A stretch of 64,000 nt of DNA from Neckera pumila (GCA_963969595.1 OZ018415.1:1922001-1986000); one strand, 5' to 3'. Numbered from the stretch's first letter, positions 49,167 through 59,805 are shown. Notes: generated by a model not told the origin, from the letters alone. Program-made: numbers and translations.

Positions 49167-49416
49167 TAACCCCTAAAGAACCATTGTTGGTTTGGCGGAC
49201 ATTTGGGATTTTGGGCAAGTACCTACGGGCTGAATTTTTGTCCTGATTTTTGGTCCTGATTTTTTGAAATTAGAAAAACTGATAAGCTTTGAAGGAATAT
49301 AACTTTTTTTCAATCGGTGCCCAGAAACAAAAGTTATGCCCAAATAAGCTCAAAACAAGGGAGAAGGGATAGCAAATAAATAAATAAATAAAATAATTTT
49401 AAAAATAAATTGAAAT

Positions 49417-49447
<31 letters not shown>

Positions 49448-50123
49448 CCTCCTAGATTGTATTTTTGTCTATCTAGAAAGCTTTGATTCATTCCATTTGG
49501 ATTTGTTATGAAAAAGTTATGGACAACCTCATTTTTTGGGCACTTAGAGCATCTTCCTGAAAAAAATAACTTGTAGGATTCATTTCTGAATGCAATTTTT
49601 AAATTATTTCAAAAAAAAGTTCCACATGGTTTAGTTTTTTTGCTAGAACAATCTCACAATTGGGATTTGTTCATTTTAATTCCATATAAAAGATATTAAT
49701 ATTTTAGATTTTCCTTCTATCTCATATCCACTTCTACTTAACAAGTTTTTTGATAATGAAAAGTGAGTTTTCTTGATTTGATTTTTTTTTGGTAGATTAT
49801 CAGCTCAATTCTTCATTATAAAGACTTAAAGCTCAAAACTCTATGTGGAAAAATATAAAGTTACAAATGTTCAAAGTAAAAAAATTCTAGTCCTACAATG
49901 TGCTGAAAGACTTGTTTTTTTCACTTTAAACGCAAATATCTTGCAATCATTGAGGTCAAAAATTCTGAAATTTTTTCCACATCTTGTCATACCACTTAGG
50001 TATAAGATCCTACGGTTAGATGTGGAAAAAAAACAATTTTCAATTTTTTTTACTCTTTGCTATAGAAATAGCAGTTTTGAGTGTTTTTTGGCAAAAAAAT
50101 GGCCTTGGTCCTTTAGGGGTTAA
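49166..50123. mobile_element. TTAA-flanked non-coding element H (A-type) with a poly-C tract
   Basis: 958 bp; left end ttaacccctaaagaaccatt, right end ggtcctttaggggttaa. Internal order matches the copies at 20465 and 53076. At 49417-49444 there is an uninterrupted run of 28 C where those copies have T- and A-rich sequence. A frame at 49845-50123 stays open to the TAA of the target site. Confidence 0.88.
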
Positions 50124-50171
50124 TTAATGTCCCTCATGATCTTCTAATTGCAGGTGATTTTAGTTGGTGTT

Positions 50172-51391
50172 GTAAACACAAGTCGGGGTGAATCAACCCC
50201 CTTGCTCGTCCCACCCAAGTCAATCCAGGCTGGGGTGCATGTAAACCAAAAAAGAACCACCCTGTTTTTTAGCTCAATTAACCCCTAAAAGACCAAACGG
50301 CGTTTTTTTGGCAACATAGCAATTTTGGGCAGCTCACTACAAATAGAAATTTTATTTTATTTTCTTTGGAAGTTTTTACACAACATGTGCCCGAGGAGTA
50401 GCTTTAGGGCCCAACAATTTTCAAAACTTTTGATTACATGGTTAAAAAGTTACTAGATGGTATGTCATTTTCAGGGATCGGCAGGCAATGCAAAAAAATT
50501 CTGAAAAATCACCTTTTTATTAAATAAAAATTTGAAATTGTTTTTCTAGATTTATATACATGTGCCAAGCTTTGAACTATTTCATTTTGATTTGTGAGAT
50601 GAAATTTATGTGGCGTTCTAGTTTGCGGGCAGTTATGGATTCCCTACTCTAAAATAAACTTTGAAGTCCATTATTTGACTCAATTTTTAATATTTTTTGA
50701 AAAAGATAAAAAAAAAAAAATAAGATGTAGATTGTTTATTACAACATGACAACCATTGGGATTGGCATATTTCAATTCCATAATTAAATTCTTCACAATT
50801 TAGTGATTTGAATTGTTCTCTGCTTCTTTCTACAATCTATTTTTTCCCTATATGTTGTGCAATTCCGAATGATCTGAAATTATTCAAGCATGTAGCCAAC
50901 TTACTTTGAAGAGTGAATCCAAGGAGTAACCACCATTTTGGACATTTTTTCATTTAAATGTAACCTTGTGAAGTGCAACTATCTGATTTTTCGCAGGGCC
51001 AAAAAAAGGGGTCAGTTTGTCAATTCAAATGCTAATATATTACAATCTACAAGGTGGAAAATTCTGAAATTTGTTCTACATATTTTCAAACAAGCTTACT
51101 ACAAGATCCTACAGTTACATGAGTCCAAAAATGTTTTTTTTTCTAAAACTTGGTACTTGTACTACTAGAAATGACAGTTTTGGAGCATTTTTAGTGAAAA
51201 CATAGTCTCTGACCTTTAGGGGTTAATGTATCTTCTACACCTCCCCTAGCTAATTTGGGTTCTTATGCCTCCGATTGCAGCTATGAATTCAAAATTTGCA
51301 AATTTTATCATGCGTGGTAAATAAGAAATATTTCATCAGCTGATTTTTCCTCCGGGACAAGCGAGGGGGTCCGTTCACCCCGGTCGTAAAC
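50172..51391. mobile_element. MITE with about 40-bp inverted ends, split by a TTAA element
   Basis: Left end gtaaacacaagtcggggtg and right end caccccggtcgtaaac are inverted, and the repeat extends inward (tcaacccccttgctcgtccc against gggacaagcgagggggtcc). The right part holds the shared core cccctagctaatttggg..., atgaattcaaaatttgcaaa. The 949 bp at 50278-51226 are a later TTAA insertion; without it the MITE is about 270 bp, like its relatives. Confidence 0.82.
50278..51226. mobile_element. Chimeric TTAA-flanked element I (C-type left half, G-type right half)
   Basis: Left about 360 bp match the arm of the palindrome at 18606 (ttaacccctaaaagaccaaa, gcccgaggagtagcttt). Right about 525 bp match, inverted, the elements at 48007 and 62645 (ending acctttaggggttaa). 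Both ends keep intact TTAA and termini, so the chimera could be a mobile unit of its own. It sits inside the MITE 50172-51391. Confidence 0.85.
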
Positions 51392-51995
51392 ATGCAGGTT
51401 CCGTCCTCCCACTCAGCCTCATCACAATTCTCCTATTATTCTTCCTTCCCAGTTGCCGTCTAATTAACAATGTCCAGCCAGTGTGCAGGGCCGACAAGTG
51501 AACCAACAATTCAACAAGGCATAGATCTGGCCGGGCAGGGCGGGCGAATGTAAGTTTGTGTTGCGTTGTTTTAACGTACTGCTGCTGTACGACTGTAAGT
51601 TCGTATGGCCTGATAGATTGATCAGATGGGGTGACGCCTGTCCGTTTGTCCGTTTGTCCGTCCGCTGGTCCTGCTGGTCACCACTTTGTTGTCAGCTTGG
51701 CCGCTGAAGGCCGGCAAGGCAGGCCCATCAGGTATGGGAGGGGCAAAATTACCACGCAGCCCACTGAAGCCGGAGTGTGAGTGTGTCAGAGGCTCAGGCC
51801 CTGCCGCTGCACACACCAGCAGCACCAGCAGCAGCCCATATCTGAATCTCCAGCCAGACAGCGGGACAGGAGGAGACCCAGTGGCTGGATCGGACGGACG
51901 GACGGACGGACGGACGGAGGGAAGACCCCACTGGAACATGGCCGGATTGGACGGGGGATGGAAGAGCGGGGTCGGACACCATCCCACCAAGGCTC
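51392..51995. other. GC-richer stretch with CGGA microsatellite, function unknown
   Basis: Composition changes to about half GC. There is a (cgga)n run at 51891-51918 and a related gtccgttt run at 51637-51664. A 145-residue frame on the plus strand (51686-52123) and frames on the minus strand overlap each other; none has a recognisable domain, and the low-complexity runs explain their openness. It could be a promoter or leader, or a decayed element. Confidence 0.4.
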
Positions 51996-53075
51996 CACAC
52001 TTATCATCATCATGCATCTGGAGCCTCCAGTTCATTCTGAAAAGAAGAAAAAAAAGGAGTGTGCGTGAGCTCGGTTACCATAAAAAAGAGGGGCGCATGC
52101 AAGCTTGGTTAGGTTATTGGTAATTCCATTCCATTCCATTTCCTTCGTCATGTATGTACACGGATCTCGTTTCATTTCATTCCATTTGGAGTATCAGTGG
52201 CCATCAGGAATCTCAGCCCTTTTTTTTTACTTTTTGAGATACTGCCAAGATGGCGATCACTTAACCCCTAAAGGACCAAACACCGTTTTTTGGCTTTCAA
52301 AACCATACAACCCACAAACTTAAAATCCTCATAACTTTTGACTCATAGATCCAAATTGCATGATTCAAAGCTTCACATTTCTATATAAATCTAAAGAACC
52401 AATTTCAGTTTTTTATTTTTTTTTGAAAGTCGTTTTTAAAGAAGTAGTTTGAGCTGCCCAGGCTGCCCGCCGACCAATGAAAATCACATATCATGCAATA
52501 ACTTTTTAATTGTGTAGTCAAAAGTTATGAAACTTGTTGGGCCTTAAAGCTACTCCTCGGGCACATGTTATGTAAAATTTTCAAAGAAAAAAAAAAAAAA
52601 CTCCATTTGTAGTGAGCTGCCCAAAATCGCTATGTTGCCAAAAAACGGTGTTTGGTCCTTTAGGGGTTAAAATTTCTTGAAGCACAATATTTCTACATTG
52701 ATCCATCTTCTGGATCAAAAAACACTTTTCAATCATATTTATGCACTTTATCATCCAAATTTGGCAACTTCATCCACACTTTCAAGAAAAATGGAAAATT
52801 TATGGCAAAAAAAGACTACTTTTATCTGGCAAAAATTAGTCATTTATTTTTAAATGGTGCAATCTGGCCTTATGGTGTCAAATAAAAAGGGTTGATATTC
52901 AAGATGGTTGAATTAACTCCTAATGCAGGTTGGAATTTGACATACAGAGACCATACAAATGGAATGCAATGAAGAAACCCTAATACATTAGAGCACATTT
53001 GGGTTCACACTTGCATCAGGGGTTAACAGGTGCTCTATAGTTTCATATAAGGTAGTCTGCTCTTTAAGCGAATGT
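51996..53075. repeat. Segmental tandem duplication, copy 1
   Basis: Starts at cacacttatcatcatcatgc and aligns closely by eye with 53446-55028: gagctcggttaccataaaa, ccaagatggcgatcactt, caatatttctac, atccatcttctggatc, caacttcatccacactttca, and ctgctctttaagcgaatgt. It is interrupted by element J (52261-52670). It has no insertion at the site where copy 2 carries element L (empty TTAG at 52988-52991). Non-coding. Confidence 0.9.
52261..52670. mobile_element. TTAA-flanked element J (C-type, single arm) with a proven empty site
   Basis: 410 bp with 34-bp perfect inverted ends including TTAA (ttaacccctaaaggacca ... tggtcctttaggggttaa). Most of the interior is the right arm of the palindrome at 18606. 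The paralogous copy at 53734-53737 reads gatcacttaaaatttc, a single TTAA with no element, so insertion duplicated exactly TTAA. Confidence 0.95.
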
Positions 53076-53445
53076 TTAACCCCTAAAGGACCATTGTCCC
53101 TTCGGGGGACAAATCGGATTTCGGGCAGGTACCTACGGGCTGAATTTTTATCATAATTTTTTGAAACTTTTTTTGGAGATAGAAAAACTGCTAAGCTTCA
53201 TGGGAATATAATTTTTTTTTCAATCAGTGCCCGGGGAAAAAAGTCATGCCCAAATAAGCTCAAAACAAGGGACGTGGGGCAGCAAAAAAATTTTGCAATT
53301 TATTTTTTTAATTTTTTTTAATTTTTTTTTCCTTATAGATTATATTTTTGTCTATTTGGGAAGCTTTGATTCATTTCATTTGGACTTGTAATGAGAAAGT
53401 TATGGACAATCTTGCTTTTCGGGCACTTTTCGGGCACTTTTCGGG
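53076..53445. mobile_element. TTAA-end element K (A-type), 3' truncated at duplication junction
   Basis: Starts ttaacccctaaaggacca with a hairpin terminus (ttgtccc ttcggg ggacaa). It aligns with the first about 370 bp of the copies at 20465 and 49166, then stops at three repeats of cttttcgggca (53416-53447) that run directly into copy 2 of the segmental duplication. Copy 2 has the uninserted site gtttaagaattg (TTAA at 55025-55028). Confidence 0.9.
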
Positions 53446-55028
53446 CACACTTATCATCATCATGCACCCGGAGCCTCCAGTCCATTCTGAAAAGAAAAAA
53501 AAGGAGTGCGCGTGAGCTCGGTTACCATAAAAAAGAGGGGCGCGAGCAAGCTTGGTTAAGTTACTGGTAATGTAATTCCATTCCATTTCCTTCGTCATGT
53601 ATGTACACAGATCTCGTCTCATTCCATTCCATTTGGAGTTCTGGTATCAGTGGCCACTGTATGGTACTACATCAGGAATCTCAGCCCTTCCCTTTTTTTT
53701 TACTTTTTGAGATACTGCCAAGATGGCGATCACTTAAAATTTCGTGAAGCACAATATTTCTATGTTCATCCATCTTCTGGATCAAAAAACACTCTTTTCA
53801 ATCATATGTATGCACTTTATCATCCAAATTTGGCAACTTCATCCACACTTTCAAGAAAAATGGAAAAAAATTTGGCGAAAAAAGATTACTTTCATCTAAC
53901 AAAAAGTAGTCATTTATTTTGAAATGGTGCAATCTGGCCCCATGGTGCCAAATAAAAAGGGTGGATACTCAAGATGGTTGATTCACCCCTAATGCAGGTT
54001 AGAATTTGACATAGGGAGACCATACAAATGGGATGCAATGAAGAAACCCTGATATATTAGCCCCTAAAAGCCCAAATGTCCTTGGGAGGTTTTTTTGGTA
54101 CTTCGGGCAAGCTCATGTGACCTCAATTTTTCACATGATTTTCTGAAACTTTTTTGGGAGATAGGAAATCACATTAGCTTCGCGGGAAGATAAATTTCAT
54201 CAAATTCCGACTTATCCTCCAAAAGTTATGAACATTTGAAAATTAATTTCAGTTCGGGAAACTGCTGCCCCTCAAGAATCTGACTTTGACTCCCATGGGG
54301 GCAGCACAGGTGGCAAGAGAGGAGAGGTGGCAAGAGGTGGCAAGAGAGGCTATTGTTGTGCCTATTGGGAGGTCACATGAGGCTTTAGGAGCTTGTAGAT
54401 GTTAGAGATTTTGACATTTCTCAAAAAAAAAATTCTAATTCTAAAATACAAGTGCATCTTTCAATCGACCGTTCAGATTTCCTAGATCAAAAAATCTGTG
54501 ATGGGATTCTTTTTTGAAAACGGCCTATTATATTGTCATTTCTTGGGACATAGTGGCAAATTTTAATTTTTTTGAATATCGGGATTGTCTTGGATTGCCT
54601 TGAAAATTGGTATGCACATGCCTAACATGTTTCCCCATAAAAAAAAATTATAAATTGGAGGTCTGTAGTGGAAAAAAATTCAGCAAATGGCGGTCAAAGG
54701 CATCTGAAATTTTCGGGCACAGTGGAAAGAAAAAAAAAAAGACTTCGAATGCAAATATCTCCCAATCTATATGGTCAAACCTCACGAAATTTTACCACAT
54801 GTTCTCAACAAGTTAACTACAAGATCCAAGAATTACATTCCCAAAAAATCAATTTTTCAAACTTTTTTGATGAATGCTCTAGAAATGGCAGTTTTGGGTG
54901 TTTTTTGAGGTAGGAAAGGGCTTGGGCTCTTAGGGGTTAGAGCACATTCGGTTTCACACTTGCATTAGGGATTAACATGTGCTCCATAGTTTCACATAAG
55001 GTAGTCTGCTCTTTAAGCGAATGTTTAA
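53446..55028. repeat. Segmental tandem duplication, copy 2
   Basis: Starts cacacttatcatcatcatgc and matches copy 1 over its whole length. Interrupted by element L (54057-54940). It lacks elements J and K. Similarity ends at the K target site; 55029 onward continues with unrelated sequence. Confidence 0.9.
54057..54940. mobile_element. Element L with TTAG target duplication (diverged A-type)
   Basis: Left junction tattag|cccctaaaagccc, right junction gggctcttagggg|ttagagc. Copy 1 has tacattagagcac at the same place, so the duplicated target is TTAG. Because the G appears in direct, not inverted, orientation at both ends, the four bases belong to the host site and the element itself is CCCCT...AGGGG. 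876 bp between target copies; distant similarity to A-type in layout. Confidence 0.92.
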
Positions 55029-55084
55029 GAATTGATTGCCTTTTAGAGGAAGCTAAAACTCCTTGAAACAATTTCCTTGGAAAC

Positions 55085-55240
55085 AATTTTGTACACTGAT
55101 CTCATTTCATTCCATTCCATTCCATTTGGAGTTTCAATGGCCACTATATGGTACTACATCATGATGGTTGAATTAACCACTAATGCAGGTTGGAATTTGA
55201 CATACAGAGACCATACAAAGCTTGAAGCAAAATGAAGAAA
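55085..55240. repeat. Third, internally deleted copy of the duplicated segment
   Basis: gtacactgatctcatttcat..., ccactatatggtactacatca, then directly atggttgaattaacc..aatgcaggttggaatttgacatacagagaccatacaaa. These phrases are far apart in copies 1 and 2, so a central deletion joined them. Confidence 0.75.
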
Positions 55241-55731
55241 CCATGGCCTGAAGCAAAATGTACCTCTGTCTCATGATCGCTTTTATAGCATGGGCACTTT
55301 TTAGAGTAGACTTACCTTATGTGGCACTTGAAGAATGTCAAGCCAACTCCATCTCTAATTCCATCTCTAGATGTGTTGTTTTTCATTTATTTTGGGCAGT
55401 GCAGAGAGCGATCTTCACTGGAGTAATGAAGCTACTTGCATCTATGGAAATGGATGAAATGTGCAATATATGGATGAAAATGCATTTGTTCATCCAAAAG
55501 AATGTGCATTCATCCAAAATAGAGCATTATCGTCCCAATATTTGGTAGCAATTAGCAATTTCATCCACTAAAAAAAGAAGAATATCGAGCCAAATATTTC
55601 CTTTAAGAAGATTTACATCGCTTATTAGCAAAATTTGCTCAAAAAAAACCATGATCCAACTTCTTGTTATCTCCCACCTTTTGATTGGGGCACTGAATGG
55701 GGACCAAACTGAGAGGCTTGCTTGTTGATGG
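55241..55731. other. Intergenic DNA, nothing recognised
   Basis: No supported gene. A 96-residue frame (55258-55548) has no recognisable domain. Confidence 0.4.
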
Positions 55732-55896
55732 TAAGGTAAACTATTCCATTTGAGGCCAAATGGGAGCAAGCCCATTATGAATGAAGTTATCATTAGTGGT
55801 GTACATTCAAATTCTAAAATGTGCACCACTGAATAATATAACTTTTTATATAATGGGCTTGTTCCCATTTGGCCTCGAATGGGATAATTTACTTTA
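55732..55896. mobile_element. 165-bp foldback MITE
   Basis: Inverted ends aaggtaaactattccatttg and its counterpart aatgggataatttacttta extend about 46 bp inward (gaggccaaatgggagcaagc against gcttgttcccatttggcctc). TA is present at both outer edges, which would suit a mariner-like element, but this is not proven. Further inner parts also pair (gtggtgtacatt / aatgtgcaccac). Confidence 0.8.
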
Positions 55897-56754
55897 GTTC
55901 CATTTCATTGTGACGCATTTTCATTCCATTTAGAACCTCCATATCATATCCCAGGATGATCAAATAGATGAATCTATAGATTTTGAAGACTTTGCTTTGC
56001 AAATATTCAATAGTTTTAAGAGGATATTGGCCGGTAGGTATAGGGTCTCAAAAAATAACTTTTTGAATTTAAAAAACAATCCTTCAAAAACTACTTGAAT
56101 CAAAAAGTAGAAATAAAATCAATGTGATTAGAACTTAACGTTTTGAATTTAAAGGAAAAAAATTCTTATGAAAATCACAAATATGCAATCTACAATAGAT
56201 TTTAGCAGGAATTTTTAATTTTTGGTTGCAAATTTCATTGAAATATATGATTTTTGTATAATAGTTAATCTAACCATATGGGTGTGATCTATGGATGATA
56301 TTTTACAAATTTTATTTTAAAGTCATCATTAAATAGTTTTTCTAAATTATATTTATAATATATCTTCACAATTTCATAAATCTAGACTATCTTTGGTCCT
56401 CAAGGGATTAAAAGAGGCTAATTTCTTCATCTTCCAATACTATCATAGAGCTCACAATTGACATTATTTAAAACTATAGACTCAAGACCTCAATAATTAA
56501 CTTTTGAAACCCCAACCTATTTTCACAATTATAGCGGCTTCATTTTAGGTGTACGTACAGAAACACCTAATATTTCCAAAGCACTCATCAATTATTAGTG
56601 TGAATATACAATATCATTGATTTTTTCATTCATTAGGTATGCACATGAAATAGGCTTGGACTTTCGGTTATTTTTCTTCTTTCATCTACGTTTCAATGGC
56701 ATGATTGTTGGAAATTTTGCTATAGGGTGTGCAAGTATTAGTTGTTTTGTTCAA
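55897..56754. other. AT-rich DNA, no gene seen
   Basis: Nothing coding recognised. A terminus-like phrase tttggtcctcaagggattaa ends at 56411 and may be the remnant of another TTAA element whose left end I cannot place. Confidence 0.4.
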
Positions 56755-57670
56755 TTAATCCCTAATGCTTAATGACTACATTAATTTTCACCAAGAAAAC
56801 ACTCCACACTGTCATTCTTGTGCAAAGATATATGATAGAGTTTTAATTTTATTTGCGTAGTGAGTTGTAGGATCTTCCATTAGATTTATATGAAATGTGC
56901 AGAAAATTTCAAACACTTTGACCAAGTAGATTGAAAGATAATAGTGTTCAAAGTGATAAGGAAAGATTTCATTGCACTTTGCTTTACTAGGTTTTCAGAC
57001 TTTGAATCCTCTTAACTAAAATTTTTGGCACTACAAAATTTTGAATTTTGAAATTATATGGTAGATAATTCAGTTAAAAATCTAGGCACAAAGTTCAATT
57101 TAAAAAATAAATAAATTTCCATTTATAATTTTTTTGTTAAATAGAAGTAGGTACAAGATGGAAGGGAAAATTACATTGTTAATAATTCTGAAATTAATTG
57201 AAATATACCAATCCTACAGATGAAATTGGTGTAGTAATTAATCTATATCCATATGGAGATCTTCATTTTGAAAAATTGATAAATATGAGTTTAGAAATGA
57301 ATTCAAGACAAAAATAAAATGAATTTGAAAAAAAATACTTTAATTGACTGATTTACAAGACTCTTCATAACTTTTAGATCACTAATCTATATGGAATGAA
57401 TCAAAGCTTTCCATGTAGATGTAAATACATTCCATGAAAAGAGAAGAAATTTGACTTTCTGCATTTATTTCAATGTTCCTAGGGATCCAAGTATTTTGTG
57501 AGTAAAAGGGCATACTTGTTTTTTCCGAAGCACCAAATGAAATAGAAATTATTCTCCTAGAAAATTGGTGCATTACCTTTCAAATTATTTTCAAAAAAAC
57601 ACATTAAGATTGACATCATCCAACCTTGACCAAAATCCTAGAAACCCATTCTAAGAACTTGAACCGTTAA
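56755..57670. mobile_element. Decayed TTAA element N (A-type)
   Basis: Starts ttaatccctaatgc and ends near gaaccgttaa; 916 bp, equal to the copy at 20465. Interior phrases match A-type in order (caagaaaacactccacactgtc, gtaggatctt, agaagtaggtacaagatgg, atggaatgaatcaaagcttt) but are heavily mutated. An old copy. Confidence 0.65.
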
Positions 57671-58832
57671 GATTACCAAATCTAGGATCGATTTTTTTTA
57701 AAAATTTGCATCACAAATATTTTACTAGCTCACCAAGGTATGAAACTTGGACTTCCAACTGTAAATTTAGGAGTTGTTGCAAGATATGCGTTCAACAACT
57801 GGACCAAAAAGCAACATGAAAACTATATTTTGATTACTCCTGATGTTCACAACCATGAAATATCATCCTCAAGGTTTTCCACAAGTGCAGTGAAGCTTGC
57901 CAAGTACCCATCATGAAGGAATTTTTCTCTTTGTGTTTATGAATCCTTTAAAAACTAGATGATAGTCTTAATTTTGAAAATTGAGAAGACACATTTGTAA
58001 TATGCAGTTTAGAATAATAATTTTATGATGACTCTCAAACAATAGTATATAATATAATCTATATACCATATCTATTTGGATAGATCATCTAATATACAAA
58101 CCAATAGTTTTCAATAATATTTGAAGCTAAGAATTTAGAATTTCTTTAAAATCAATTATTTTATGGAATATTTGTAATTTTTCACAAGAATTCTTTTCCT
58201 TTATGTCCAAAATATTAAATTTTAATTGTAGTGATTTTTTGAAGTTTTTTTACTTTTTATTTTTATTATATTTGTTTTTGAAGGGTCATTCTTGAATTGA
58301 AATAGTAAACATTGGGTGGGCCGACCTACTATTACCTTTTGAATTGTACAATATTTTCAAAACAAAGTCTCTAGACTTTTGCTCTACAAATGTTAAAGAA
58401 TTTACTCAACAATCTTCAAAATAATTGATGGATGAAAAAAAAACATTTTTGTGTGTTGTTTGTGTTCATTTGTTGTTCAAAATTTGAACCTCTAGTCTTT
58501 AAAGATTTAATCAGGTTTTCAATAGTGACACATTGCCAATTGAAACATGTCCATTTAGTTTCTTAGTGTGTTTTCCCTCTTTAGTGAGACCCAAATTGAT
58601 GTTAGATGTTTTACTTCCGTTTAGTATGTAGGGATACTTTTGAGAAGAAAATAAATGGATGTTACAAATTTAGAATATGAAATACTATAAGAGCCTAGTG
58701 TTAATATCTGGGACATCTAGAGACAATGCTTTGAAAATGCATAAGTCATCCATTTGGTGTTTAAATAATGCATTCTAATGTAAGTTGGAATATTCTTTCA
58801 CTTGTAAATAAGATCAATAATAATAATATATG
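57671..58832. other. AT-rich intergenic DNA, no gene seen
   Basis: Nothing recognised. Confidence 0.4.
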
Positions 58833-59805
58833 TTAATCTCTAAAGGACCAAGTGTCCATTCAACATATATAAGAAATTTTAGGTAGGTTCCTATGAAGTC
58901 AATTTTGGTCGGACATTCATGACATTTTAACACAAGATGGAAACATTTCCCCCCTTCGTGGGGAATTTAAAAAATTCCAATTAGATGCCCGGATCATAGT
59001 TATGTTGCTTGGAAAAATTTGGACAAATCAAGCAATTCGGGCATGTTTAGAGAATCTTTTTCTAAATCCCTCATCAACCTTTGAAATTTAGCTTGTATGT
59101 AACTAATGAAATATGTCAAAAGATTATAAAAGATAATATAAAGTTATCATATTACATTCTAAGAGGAATCAAACTTTGTTAGTTATACTAGGGCAATTGT
59201 GAGAAATAAACAATTTCTTCTAATGTCAAGTTCGTCCTATTATCTTGCAATCAATGAAGTTAAATTACTTCAAATTTTTCATACATATTCAAAATACTTA
59301 TCTCTAAATTTTTCACCATTTCATTTGGATTTCAAATTAAAAAAATTCTCACTGCACAAGAAATCATCAAAAAAATGACTAGTACGTATGTTGCCAACTC
59401 ATTTAACTTCCTTGCATTGCAAAGAGGTTTAGAGTAAGTTAAACTCTATGTTTGCTTCTCAAATTTTGAATGAGTGTACCTAACAAGATTTTCAACTCAA
59501 TAGTTGAGAAACTCAAATTCATCAAGAGCAAAAAGTTTGCTCCAAGAGGGCCCGAAGTTTGTTGACCCCATTTTGGAGGAGTGAAAAAAAAATTCTTCTC
59601 ACTTCAAACATTATAATCTTTGAATCCACACATTCAAATGGGTTGAAATTTTTTCAATGGATTTCTATTGTTAAAAGTCTACCAAGCTTTTGTACACGTT
59701 AAATGTAAAAAGAAGGTTTTCATTTTCAATTTTGCCCAACACACTTTAAAATGGTCATTTTTGACAATTTCTCTTTAAAACACCTTGAATCCTTTAGGGG
59801 GGTAA
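58833..59805. mobile_element. Decayed TTAA element O (A-type)
   Basis: Left end ttaatctctaaaggaccaag; right end gaatcctttagggggg..taa. Internal phrases ttttaggtaggttcctatga, gatgcccggatcatagttat and tgaaatttttcaatgg place it with the A-type, strongly diverged. Confidence 0.65.

Noticed and set aside
51622..52123. Frames of 137 and 145 codons on opposite strands
   Set aside because: Both are explained by GC-rich low-complexity and CGGA microsatellite; no domain or splice context.
56340..56411. Right terminus of another TTAA element (tttggtcctcaagggattaa)
   Set aside because: No matching left end could be placed, so it is mentioned only as a remnant.
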